DNA of 64,000 nt. Origin: Kitagawia praeruptora. Lineage: Eukaryota > Streptophyta > Magnoliopsida > Apiales > Apiaceae. Below the pieces are notes generated by a model. It did not search any database and was not told the DNA's origin. It saw nothing but the letters and a program-made list of their open reading frames with translations. The position numbers and the translations under genes are program-made. Numbering within the stretch: position 1 is the first letter of the stretch; each line of letters begins with the position of its first letter. Shown one piece after another: positions 1 through 10,508 of this stretch. Location of the stretch: NCBI GenBank assembly GCA_037693485.1, contig CM075346.1, positions 102,468,501 to 102,532,500 on the forward strand, in the 5' to 3' direction.

Positions 1-1244
1 AATTGTATCAAGGTACTTTCGATCTTCAATTCTTCAATATTATGTTTTCATTCATTATCATTATTATTTTGTTTTCTTCTTTAATTATGTGTAACTAAAT
101 CTTTAATCTGAGGATTGGGTAGTATTCCTTGGTATTCATGTGTGTTTAATTATCTGTGATTTTCTTGCTTTGCTGATCTGTTATTGAGGGCTTAACACAA
201 TTAGAAGAGTAGCTAACTTTTGATTGTATTTTAGGGATTGTAATAACTTGGAAGAGGATTTGCAATTTTAGTACATGATTTAACAGACATAACTCGAATA
301 TTTGATTGGAAGATTAATAGGAGAGTTGTGAGACTTATAATTCTTGGAGCTTAATAGTTTATGATTGTCTTTGATTGTATCACGGAAGTGACAATTAGGG
401 TATAGTTGTAGACATTATATTGTATCTTGGAAGAGAACATTATAACCTTAGAAGAATTGTTTTCAGCAGAGTAAGAACGTAGACATCACATAGATATTGA
501 ATGTGCATTGAAACCAAGTGAAGAACCCCAGTTCTTAGATTGTTTTCCTCATATATTTTATTCTCGATTGATAATTAGTTTAATTTTGTTTAGTTTAATT
601 TAGTTTATAAACACACCAAACATTCTTATACACTTCTAAATTGTGAGAGATAAAAACTTGAACTTGATATTACAATTCAGTCCTTCCCTGAGAACGAACA
701 CATAAAAATACTACTAACACCCTCAACAAGGATAACTTGCCAGAATACAGGATTAGATCTCTGAAGCGTATTGACAGGCTTAACTACCTTTGATCCCCCA
801 ATAAGGATAACTTATTGTAATACAGAATCAGGCCTTCAAATATATAAATAGATGATTCCCCAATGAGGCTAACTTATCAGAATGCAAAATCGTGTCTTCA
901 TCATATAAGTCGCCTCGACAACTCATTAGTTTGCGACAACTCATTAGTTGGCACAGTAAGTAAGTCTTCAAACCAGGTAAAACCCTGGAGGCCTTCGATA
1001 ATAAAAGTTGGAATACCAACCTAGTTGAGGAATCAACCTAGATGGAGAATATATCTTAGTCCAGACAAACCTCTGGAGGGTTTGATAGCATAATTGACGC
1101 GGCAACTAATGTTGGCACGGCAACCTGATATAGTTGACGCGGCAACTGATGTTGGCGCGACAAGTACTTCTTCAATAAGTCTTGAACAAGTCTTCATGAA
1201 ACATTCTTCATATTCTAGTTGACTTTGTCTTCAGAAGTCAACTC
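1..1244. repeat. Unclassified repeat-rich sequence left of the pararetrovirus
   Basis: No gene is supported here. From about 725 to 900 a motif of the type CCCCAATAAGGATAACTTAT followed by AATACAGAATC recurs three times with changes (near 727, 796 and 855). From about 1095 to 1165 a GCGGCAACTGATGTTGGC-like unit recurs three times. Such degenerate internal repeats are common in LTRs and non-coding parts of plant LTR elements, but no TG...CA ends or target duplications could be fixed, so the class stays open. Confidence 0.4.
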
Positions 1245-3022
1245 TTGCCTTGTATAAATTTTGGGCATAACAATATGGATGAAGGAAAAAAATTAGCAGA
1301 AGATTCTAAAAATTTATATTATCAAATGGATACATATGAAGAAGGAACATCACAAATATTAAGTTTTAAACCAAAAACTTATCGAAAAATACAGGATGGA
1401 AAGAAGAATTGTCAGTTACAAAAATATCTAATACAAAATGATTTGCAAGAAATAAAGAAATCAGATATATAGCACAAAAATATGAAAATATAATAGATAC
1501 TAACGGGCGTAAGTGGAAAAATAAAAATAAGTTTGAAAACAGATGAGATAATGAAAAGAGAACTAAGAAAATTACCTACTAAAGTAATAAATAAATATAT
1601 AAATATTTATTTTGACGGTGTAGAATTTACTATAAAAGCATACTTTCACAGAAATATAGATACACCAATATAGATATATATAGGATGTCAGGATACTAGA
1701 AAATTTACAAGATGCTTAATATTAGTAGTTGAATGAAATTTAATATATCAGAAATTAAAATTTACTGTACAACCAGATTTTAGTATATCACTAAAAGAAG
1801 ATGAACATAAAGAATTAGCATTAACCTTATATTAAAAATTAAATAAAATAAAAATGCCACCAGGAAGTAAAGTAATAAATATTGAAACAAAAATGATTTA
1901 TGCATTAACCGGAAATCAACTAAACAACATGAATTAAACATTTTAGTACCAAAAATGTATCAAGATATATTAGAACAAATAGAACATAAGGAAAATTCAA
2001 AAATCTCAATACCAGAAGAAATCTATATGTATTTTAATGCTAGAACTTTGAAAACATCAAGTAAAATAGTTCCTAGAATAGAAGGATCTAGATTGAGTTT
2101 TAAAAAAGAACCAATGTTGTCAAAACAATTTAGTACACCCAAAGCAATAAATTTAATTGATGTATGAATTAATAGGTTAAAAATTAGGGTAATAATATGA
2201 AATACATCTGAAATACCAACATTTGAAATAATACTGGAAAAATTAACAAATATTGAGGAAGAAAAGATAAAGAATAAATAGATAATTAAGGAAGAAGATA
2301 TAACCTAACAACGGAAATAGTACCTATCAATACTTGGAGAATGACTAATGAACCTAGTATGGTAGACATTAGTAAAATGAAACTTAACATACCAGAACCG
2401 GTAGATAAAAAATTAAATTTATTGTTATTACACAAAAAAAAAATCTAATGGATAAATAAGAGCATAATGTAATAACAATCCTTAGAAATTGTGGAAAAGA
2501 AATATTAGAAAAAGAATGATAAAAATATGAACCAATAAAAAGAGAAGAAGAACCTAAGATTATATCAGACCAAAATATTTTAATAATATAAAAAATAGGA
2601 GAAACTAAAAAAGAATTGAATAATTTAAGAGAAGAAATTAAGAATCTTTAAGGAAAAGAAAAAATTATAGAACTAATAGTTCAGAAAGTTCAAGTAATAG
2701 TACTGATTCTAATGCAAAAAAATTACACTTTATAGAAGAATCTGAATCTGGAAAAAAATCAGAAATTAAAAAAGAAAATAATCAAATAATGCAAACATTA
2801 AAGAAAATGAAGAATGTAAATGCAATTATAAAAGAAGAAGAAAGTGATATAAAAAATGAAGATAATATAGAAACTGAGATGAAGACGGAAGATATAGTAA
2901 ACGAAGATGTAAATAATTATCTTGAAGAAGAGTTAATAGGTCCCGTGTCTCAGAAAGAAAATTAATAATTAGTGTAACTAAATAAAATCGGGGATTACAA
3001 AATAACTAAACCTAAAAGATCC
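1245..3022 (+). pseudogene. Endogenous caulimovirid remnant, movement-protein region
   Basis: This is a decayed plus-strand coding region, open only in pieces (1245-1472, 1955-2167) with many stops and frameshifts between them. The stretch about 1580-2160 resembles a 30K-superfamily movement protein of Caulimoviridae: a segment around 1620-1700 including YFHRNIDTPI, then an acidic-to-basic tail rich in Lys and Glu up to about 2960. The Lys/Glu-rich tail leads into the coat-protein region that resumes at 4945. It is interrupted at 3017-3022 (AGATCC) by a retroposon. The order MP, CP, protease, RT and RNase H across the window supports a pararetrovirus rather than a Ty3/gypsy element. The exact genus cannot be told. 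It cannot encode a working protein as it stands. Confidence 0.65.
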
Positions 3023-4944
3023 ATATTTCTCTCTAATGAGAGTCGACTCCCATCTTCAGATCTAAGGTTCTAATCGTCTCTTATTCCATTCTTCACTGTC
3101 CTTCAAACCCTTCACCAACTAAGTCCCTTTCGGTCTTCCATCCTCTCTTCTATTTTTCAGGTTTTTCAATAAAATCGAGCTTTTGATCCAAAAGTTTCGA
3201 AATAACATCCTTTGAATTCTTAGGATTTTCGTATCGCTTTGTGCGAGTTTGTTTTGTTATGTTATTAGTTGTATCGCTTTATATGAGTGCTCTTATGTAT
3301 TCTGCATTGAAAATGATCAATATGGAGTATTGGAAGATCTGGATATCCCGCATCGACAACACTTTCGGCATATCTATAGCTGGTATCCGACATGTAGATA
3401 GCTGGGGTGCGCTTGAGACGGTGGTGAAAATCTCATGTGCTCACCACTCACAAAAAAAGTTTGTTCATAAAATGAGGCCTCTTAACTCAGTTTTTGCAAC
3501 AGAGTTTCACTATCCACAGAATTACTGTGAGGGTCAATTGTGAAACTACTGTTTTTGTTGGTCCAGGAAAGTATTGCAGAAGGGGGGGTTGAATGCAATA
3601 CTAATAAATTTCAAAAACTATTTCAACAACTTAAATAGAATTTGTGATTTACTAGTAGAAGAAATGCAAACACAAGTAAAATCAAATACGAGGATTTCAC
3701 AAAATAAATGTTTTATTTATTTTGCAAAGTTTTGCTACAACCTTGAGAACAAAATAATTCTCAAGCTACAAATACTCAAGAGATTACAGTTGTTGAGTTC
3801 TTTAATGTATAAGTAGAATGCTCTATTTATAGAGTGATAATCTACTGTACTATCACCATCAACATGGGTTGTTGAGTTGCTGTTATATTCCTTTTGCAGC
3901 TCATTCCATGATTCATTCCCATGTGATCAACACAAAGTAACTTTAAGATACTTTCCACATTTGAACCACCCAGATCTAGCCGTATTCAATTTTATCTGCT
4001 CTAGACTTTACAGGTTGTTCCATGTGATCTCTCGAGCTTCAGTTATAGACTTTCCAAGCTTGCTGTAAAGGTTGAATATTACAACACGCCTGCTTCTTTT
4101 GAACATGTACTCTGTCGTTTAATTTGACTTAGAAAATTCCTAAGTCAGGCTGATTCTATATGACAGTATGTTTGCCACAAAGTTTGCTGTCAATGGATTA
4201 TGCTTTGGTTGACAGTATGAATTTCCCGCAGATATTACTGTCAAGAATTTTGCTTTGGTTGACAGTATGAATTTCCCGCAGAGATTGCTGTCAAGAGTTG
4301 TGCTTTGATTGACAGCATGTTTTTCCCGCAGAGATTGCTGTCAGGAATTCCAAACTTACTGTCGCAGACTATATATCAAAGTTGCTGTCATTAGAATCTC
4401 CGCCAATGTTGCTGTCAAGTTGAAACTTGCTGTCGACTCCGTGAAACTTGCTGTCGACCTAGGCAACATGATGTTTCCTTGTAACCTTACTGTCAGGGCT
4501 TGACAGTAACTTTTATTCCTTCTGTCGAACTTATGTATTTCTTGAGGCTTGAACATAATCGAACTTCTTCCAAGAATTACACTTATTACATGACAGTATT
4601 TATTTAAATTACAAGAATACATTTCAGGCTATGACAGTATGTTCTACTTAGTAAAAACTAAGTATACCAATAAAACTAGTTAAGTTGTCTATTCCATCAC
4701 CCATAAATCCCAACAGTTTTCAAGAAAGATGTAGGTTGGATTGCTCGAGAGGCCATTGAAGTCATTTTTACTTTTCTGAATATTTGTATTAAGTTTGTTA
4801 AGCGATCCGGAAACAAAGCGGCTAATTGTTTAGCTCGTTTATTTATTTTTCAACCTGATTGCATGGTCAGTTGGGGCTTTGTCCCAATTACGTTTATTTC
4901 AAATTATTAATGAAATCTGCTTTAATTTTGGCAAAAAAAAAAAT
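3023..4944 (+). mobile_element. Retroposon with RNase H-like 3' end, poly(A) tail and AGATCC target duplication
   Basis: The pararetrovirus is broken at AGATCC (3017-3022), and the same six bases follow the insert at 4945-4950. The insert ends in a run of A (about 4933-4943), the mark of target-primed reverse transcription. Its last part (about 4721-4905) reads in one frame as the C-terminal half of a plant LINE RNase H-like (RVT_3) domain, including KFVKRSGNKAANCLARL. The left part (3023-3555) includes a 100-aa ORF at 3241-3543 that I do not recognise. A solo LTR (3556-4715) is nested in it, so the retroposon itself is only about 760 bp. It is either a 5'-truncated LINE or a retrocopy carrying an RNase H-like exon. 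Confidence 0.6.
3556..4715. mobile_element. Solo LTR, TGTTGG...CCAACA, 5-bp target duplication GTTTT
   Basis: The element starts TGTTGG at 3556 and ends CCAACA at 4715. It is flanked on both sides by GTTTT (3551-3555 and 4716-4720). No second LTR or internal coding sequence is present, so it is a solo LTR left by recombination between the two ends of an LTR retrotransposon. Inside, about 4190-4345, a unit of about 60 bp built on TTTCCCGCAGAGATTGCTGTC is repeated three times, and TGACAGTA-type motifs recur to about 4640. TGTTGG/CCAACA ends fit Ty1/copia elements, but the class is an inference from the ends only. Confidence 0.85.
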
Positions 4945-5265
4945 AGATCCGAATTTAGAAGTAATATCTAAAAATAATAACATAATACCTAAGCATATAC
5001 CAATATGGTTACAAGCAGAGTTTAAAGAATTCGTAGACCAATGTCATAAGGTGTTAATCTTAATTAATATTTTTAAGATTTAGATAATGTATATGAAAAA
5101 CAAGAAATTAGTAGAAGAATCACATATTGGAATCTTGGAACTTATATAGCACTAATGAGTTCTACGCTTATAGATAATTTAAATTATACTTATGATTTAA
5201 TATCTAAGACATTAATAGGAAAAGTAGCATTCTGGATAGAATCTATTGCATTTATACTATATATA

Positions 5266-5624
5266 TCTATACTATACTATAATAAGCGAAAGGGGTATGA
5301 TTTGTAGTTTGGTTAACCCCTATTTTTAGTTATCCCCTCTTTTTTGGTTATCCCTCATTCACAACATTTAGATATTCAACTCAAATAGATCATGACCGTT
5401 AGATACAACAATACTAAAAGTTGTTATATATTGAGGTCTAAGGTTCGATTCTCGCCAACAACATATTATTTATATTTAATACTAAAAATTATTATACACA
5501 AAGATGTAAGGTTCGAATTCTTCCAATAACATATTAAAATTAATATTTATAATATTATGTACTACACTATAAACAAATTATAAAAATTAAAAGTAGCTTG
5601 TGCTTTGTACGGGTTATAAACTAA
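5266..5624 (+). mobile_element. Short non-autonomous Helitron
   Basis: It begins TCTATACTATACTATAAT directly after an A (5265) and ends with GGGTTATAAACTAA (to 5624) directly before a T. The last 30 bases contain a weak GC hairpin (TTGTGC...GTACGG) as in other plant Helitrons. There is no target duplication, and the pararetrovirus reading resumes beyond it, which fits insertion between A and T. It is 359 bp with no coding capacity. Confidence 0.75.
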
Positions 5625-5767
5625 TATCAATTAAAACTAGAAGTAATGCGCAATGTAAGAGACTGGAAATCTATGTTACAAATATTTGATATGATATTTA
5701 AAAAAGAATTTTTGGGAGAACCATGGACAATAGCTAGAGACTAAGTACTAGTAGAAAGAAAAATGGA

Positions 5768-6380
5768 AAAATTTAGAAACACTACCAATACTAGGAATAG
5801 ATTTAGAAACAAAAGAAAATTTAGAAGAAAGCCTTATGATCACTCCAAACTTTACTAAATTCTTTTATGAAGCTAGGAATTTACTAAAGTTTACCATAAC
5901 ACACTATAAACTTTACTAAATTCTTTTATGAAGCTAGATTCCAACCAAAAGAAAACCTTATGATCACTTACCAAACCCATATAATATTGAAATAACAAAA
6001 GAATACAATAAGTTAGAACGAGAAAATACTTTAGGAGAACGAATAAAAGTATTAAGGGGAAATCTTATGAGAAAATGTGAAGAATATCGAATACAACAGC
6101 AAGTAAAGAAAGATAAAAATTAGGTTAAGAGAAATATGTGATTTTACTGAAAGAAGATTTTTCAAGATTAGTTTTTGGATATGATGATATAAGAACGGAA
6201 AAACCTTATAAAAACACAACAAAAAATATAGAAAGAGGATTGAAAAATATAAAAGCTACAGTCAAAATTATAACCCGTATTACAATAAATATAAAAAGAA
6301 AAATTTTAAAAGATTTAGAAACACTACCAATACTAGGAACAGATTTAGAAACAAAAGAAAATTTATAAGAAGACCATATA
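5768..6380 (+). repeat. Internal duplications in the coat-protein remnant
   Basis: About 70 bp at 5768-5837 (TTTAGAAACACTACCAATAC and onward) is repeated at 6309-6380 with few changes. A shorter segment (ACTTTACTAAATTCTTTTAT) at 5849-5868 recurs at 5910-5929. These are post-integration or viral-assembly duplications and further disrupt the reading frame. Confidence 0.6.
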
Positions 6381-6580
6381 ATAAAGGAAAAGAAAGATAA
6401 AATGAGTGCAAGTGTTGAAATTGCAATGAAAAGGACATTATGCTAATAAATGCCCCAAGTTAAAAAGGTGTAAAATACATTAATACATCGCAATTTGTAA
6501 TGAATCTTCAACAAGTAAAAGAAGATAATGATAAATGGTATCAATTTGATGATAAAGAAAGTGGATAATTAGAAAAATTG

Positions 6581-6860
6581 GGGTTTTTTCAAAATACCCA
6601 TCTTTAAAATTATTTTTTTAAAAATACTACCACTTTTAAAACAATTTATAAAAATACTTTTCTTTTATTTTTTTTTTCAAAAATACGGTTTGCAACCTCA
6701 TTTATAACTTCAGGCGGCGCAGCCGTGTGAGTTGAAAATGAGGTTGCAAAGGTTGCAAATGTTGCAAAGGTTGCAAATGTTGAACTGAAAACTGAAAACT
6801 GGAAGTTCAAGTTCAAATTTTCAGTTGTCATTTTCGACCAGTTTTTTTAAATCTATTATA
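6581..6860 (+). repeat. Left terminal inverted repeat of the MULE-like element
   Basis: This is the inverted partner of 15366-15657. The inner half holds direct repeats of GGTTGCAAATGTT and GAACTGAAAACT and a GC-rich spot (GGCGGCGCAGCC) at about 6712. A short (AT)n tract closes it at 6860-6872. Confidence 0.7.
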
Positions 6861-7259
6861 TATATATATATATGTAGTGATCCAGAGAAAACCATTTTCG
6901 ATAGAAAACTTAGAGAACACCATCTAAACCGTTGATTTTATTATATGATAAATATAATTAATGTTATGGTATAATACCAATTATGGCAACCATGTAATCG
7001 TTAAAATGGAAAGTAATTGGCTAATAATTACTACTTCAATTAATATATTTTATGCAATTAGTTTTGATTGAACTGAAATCATTTACTTACTAAAAATACA
7101 TTATTTCTAGATTTCAAAAATCGTAACTATAAATACTTACGACAACACCTAGCAAAATTTTCATTAATGTACAAAATTTTGTTGTAAAATCTTTGATAGA
7201 CTATGAAAACTTTAGATATGGAATATTTAGATATAATCTTTAAAAATTAAATCTTTTTA

Positions 7260-7490
7260 TTTATTGGAACACTTATTAAAATCTTGAATAGCGTGCATTT
7301 TTTGTTAAAATTATTTAATAAAATTAAAAAAAGCTTGGTAAAATATTAAAAATTGTATATCCATATTATAAATACACTTAAAAATCATAGCATACACTTA
7401 GTACAATCTTAATATCTATATTTAGAACATCTAAAATAACACCTAGTAGAATTTTAAATATACATTTTTTAGAACACTTAAGAGAACAAA
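7260..7490 (+). repeat. Left part of the 145-bp tandem array, cut by the LINE
   Basis: It shows the same units as 13416-14780: TTAGAACATCTAAAATAAC, ACCTAGTAGAATTTTAAATA and AGAACACTTAAGAGAACAAA. The LINE begins directly after AGAGAACAAA at 7490, and the array resumes at 13416. Confidence 0.65.
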
Positions 7491-10061
7491 GTGATGGCAA
7501 GACGGCTTGGCAGCGTAATGAACTTGCTAGTCTCTGAAAATCAGAACACGTTCATTCGGAAAAGACACATGTCTGACTGTATCCTAATCACCAATGAGGT
7601 ATATACAGCACTGCACTCAAAGAAAAGCAATGGAGTCATCATGAAATTAGACTTTGCCAAAGCTTTTGATACAGTCAATTGGCAATTCGTATACCATATC
7701 ATGGGAAAAATGAATTTTGGAGAAAAATGGATCAGTTGGGTCAAATCTATTTTCGAAACCTCTCGAATCTCGGTACTGGTTAATGGGGCTCCCACGGAAG
7801 AGTTCACCCCCCTTCGAGGTCTCCGACAAGGAGATCCCCTCTCCCCTCTAATTTTCAACCTAGTTGGCGAAGTTCCATCCAAGCTACTGTCAACAACAAA
7901 TACCAAAAAGATCTTCGCTGGGATTAAACTCCCGAATCTGGAGGAGGAAATCACGCACCTTCAATTCGCAGACGATGTCATTCTATTTATCAATAATGAC
8001 ACTCAGTCCATCAAAGGAGTGAAGCGAATTCTACAATGTTTTGAGTTGATGTCAGGTCTTCACATAAACTACCACAAAAGTAGTTTATTTAGATTTAATG
8101 AAGACCACACAACGATGGAGCAATGGGCCAAGCTGCTAGGCTGCAAGGAAGAGACGGGTCAGTTTAAATATCTAGGAGCAGTGATAGGTGGCACACCCTC
8201 CTCTATCCAATATTGGAACCCCCTGATTGACAAGGTCAATAATAAACTGCGATCTTGGAACTCAGACTGTATCTCTATGGCTGGCAGGTTAGTACTTCTC
8301 AAATCGTCGATTGACAGCATTCCCAGTTTTTGGTTTAACCTATATCGAGTCCCTAGTACGGTGATAAACCGTTTGGAAAAAATGAGAAGACATTTCCTAT
8401 GGGGTCACCCGGAGAATTCATCTCACAAACTGCATCTCCTAAAGTGGGACGCAATCTGTCAACCAAAGAATAAAGGAGGCCTAGGCCTAGTCCATCTGAA
8501 ACACAAAAATTCTGCATTACTAGCGAAACGGTGGTGGCGGTGCTACAATGAGAGAGGAACACTTTGGAACAAAGTCTTATGTCAAAGATATGGGAAAGCT
8601 CTACACTACAATCTTGCTGAATTGGGGCAACGAGTAAATGTACCTACCCTACAAAAAAGTTTCTTAGGCATCAAATCCTTCATGGGGAACACAGCTCTAC
8701 TAAATCAGGATTGCTTCAGATGGATTCTCCGCAATGGGCAGAAAATCTATTTCTGGGAAGATTGGTGGAACGAAGGGGGCCCCCTCATGACCAAATTTCC
8801 TAGACTATATAGAATATCTCAATTTCATCACGCAACGGTGAGCGAAATGAAAACTTTGTGGTCAAATAACTCGGATGAGTTAAGATTGTGGACTAGGCAT
8901 CTGATTGAAAAGGATAAAGAACACCTAAGTCGCATGGGGAACATCCTAGCATCACTGCAACTAACCAATGAAGCAGATGAACTGCAATGGCTCCCTGGGA
9001 ATGGTAAATTCTCAACCAGAGTTTTTAGTCAACTGTGTAGTACTAATGCACATCCAATTGCAGGCCAAAGAGGGAAGTGGGAGAAATTATGGTCGATCAA
9101 AGTACCGCCAAAAATTCAAAATTTTCTGTGGAAACTCGAATGGGGCATTTTACCAACGAGACACTTCTTGAGCCAGAGAATAGAACCATTTAACCCTTTA
9201 TGCACATGGTGCAATCAAGAGATAGAATCGCTAAATCACATATTCTGGACATGTCGCACGGCTACATGGGCATGGGATTTTGTGGGCAGCTGGTGGAGTA
9301 TGTCGAAAACATTGTCAAGGATACCAACCTTCTCACTCAATGCCATCCTCTCTTGCATAAAAGGAGATGTGTTGACAAGGCCATGGCATCTGGTTGTGGC
9401 TGCCACGGCTTGGACTGTGTGGCTTATGCGAAATGACATGGTTTTTTCAAACAAAAGAACGAGTAAAGAATTATTGCAGTTGCTAATATTAAAGAGAGTA
9501 GAAAAATGGGGAAGGGCCACAAAAATCATGGATTTTGGTAATGACCCCCTCTGGCGGATTAATCCACAAGGTGCAATCACTCTTCGACATCATAGAAAAT
9601 TGACAGGATACTAGAATTACAGGCTAGTGTATGATATGGTTTGTGCAGTGGATGGAGCATGGGGAATAGATGTTCACAGGGGAAAGACAGGAGGAGGGAT
9701 TGGTGGCACAATTACAACTAGAGGTGGACACCTTTTGCATGTCTTCAAAGGGCCAGTCGAGGTGCGTACGAGTGAAGTAGTAGAAATTGAAGCAATAGTT
9801 TATGTGCTACGAATGGTGTTGGATGGAGTTTTCGGGAATAAGAAACTAGTAATATGCTCTGACTCCAATAATGCCATAGAAGAAACTAACACAGGTCTGA
9901 AGTGTTATTCTCCAGTGATGGGCTCAATTAAACTACTTCACTCTATAATGGGCTCTAGGGTACATCTTCATTACGTGCCAAGAGACCTAAACCTAAATGC
10001 AGATACACTTGCAAAATCGGGCATTAGTAGGTCCAACTTGGCCACATATTGGGCCTGATTC
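7491..10061 (+). pseudogene. LINE reverse transcriptase - zf-RVT - RNase H ORF (5'-truncated, one stop)
   Basis: The reading starts inside the RT domain, so there is no true start. Seen motifs: LDFAKAFDTV (about residue 52, first catalytic Asp), LRQGDPLSPLIF (about 110) and FADDVILF (about 159, catalytic Asp pair). A zf-RVT domain follows (about residues 540-600, CTWC...H...C). A TAG at 9612-9614 is the only break, and the same frame continues as an RNase H domain at 9627-10058. There the acidic residues are visible in AVDGAW, EIEAI, CSDSNN and the late NADTLAK, so the RNase H looks catalytically complete. The enzyme would make cDNA at the nicked target and remove RNA from the hybrid. The single stop and high coding integrity suggest a fairly young copy. 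Confidence 0.85.
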
Positions 10062-10508
10062 ATCTATATGGCCCATTGTAAAGTGGTTGCATCTAGAGTT
10101 CACGGGGTGGAGATTTTGTTTTTGAACATATCTCTACAACGTTCTTCTTTCCAGCTTTATCCACTAAGTCAACATCTATCCAGTTTCTCGAGATATTAAG
10201 TCACGAGTGATACCCTAGGTCACCTACAGAATGCGAACAACAATTCTCAAGGTTTTCCTCTTCCATGCTTGCCATATCTGGGGCTCATCCTTTAAACACA
10301 AAGCTCTTGAAGGTCTTTCCAAAACTATACATGTGTCTCATGCGTATCTATTTTTTTTCACCGTTCTTTAGAAACATGGATACCTACATAACATACATAG
10401 CTTCACTATATATACGCTGCCTCATGGGTATCCCCCTATCTTTGAAAACAATCTCCCTTCTCTCTAATTTCTTCCTTTTTTCTATATGCCCCTCTCACTT
10501 CAAACACA
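10062..10508 (+). other. Spacer between the two 3' ORFs of the LINE
   Basis: 447 bases without a supported ORF, probably an intercistronic region. It includes a T-rich stretch near 10350 and a CT-rich leader (CTCCCTTCTCTCTAATTTC at about 10455) just before the ATG at 10509. I see no other feature. Confidence 0.4.

Larger units (their letters stand above)
4945..6580 (+). pseudogene. Endogenous caulimovirid remnant, coat-protein region with zinc knuckle
   Basis: This continues the decayed pararetrovirus after the retroposon. Around 4990-5065 it reads with a Trp-Leu-Gln-containing segment like the core of caulimovirid coat proteins, with further pieces at 5090-5260 and 6138-6368. A CCHC zinc knuckle lies at about 6407-6462. 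Its first two cysteines (CKC) and the part KGHYANKCPK are visible in two frames, so at least one base has been lost or gained, and a TGA stands inside the finger. Frameshifts and stops occur throughout. The Helitron 5266-5624 interrupts it, and the MULE-like element cuts it at about 6581. Confidence 0.6.

Noticed and set aside
3241..3543. 100-aa ORF in the retroposon
   Set aside because: Hydrophobic start, but no family recognised; mentioned only in the retroposon entry.
7541..7954. Minus-strand ORFs opposite the LINE RT (also 8353-8562, 9236-9580)
   Set aside because: Antisense shadows of the RT frame; no own motifs.
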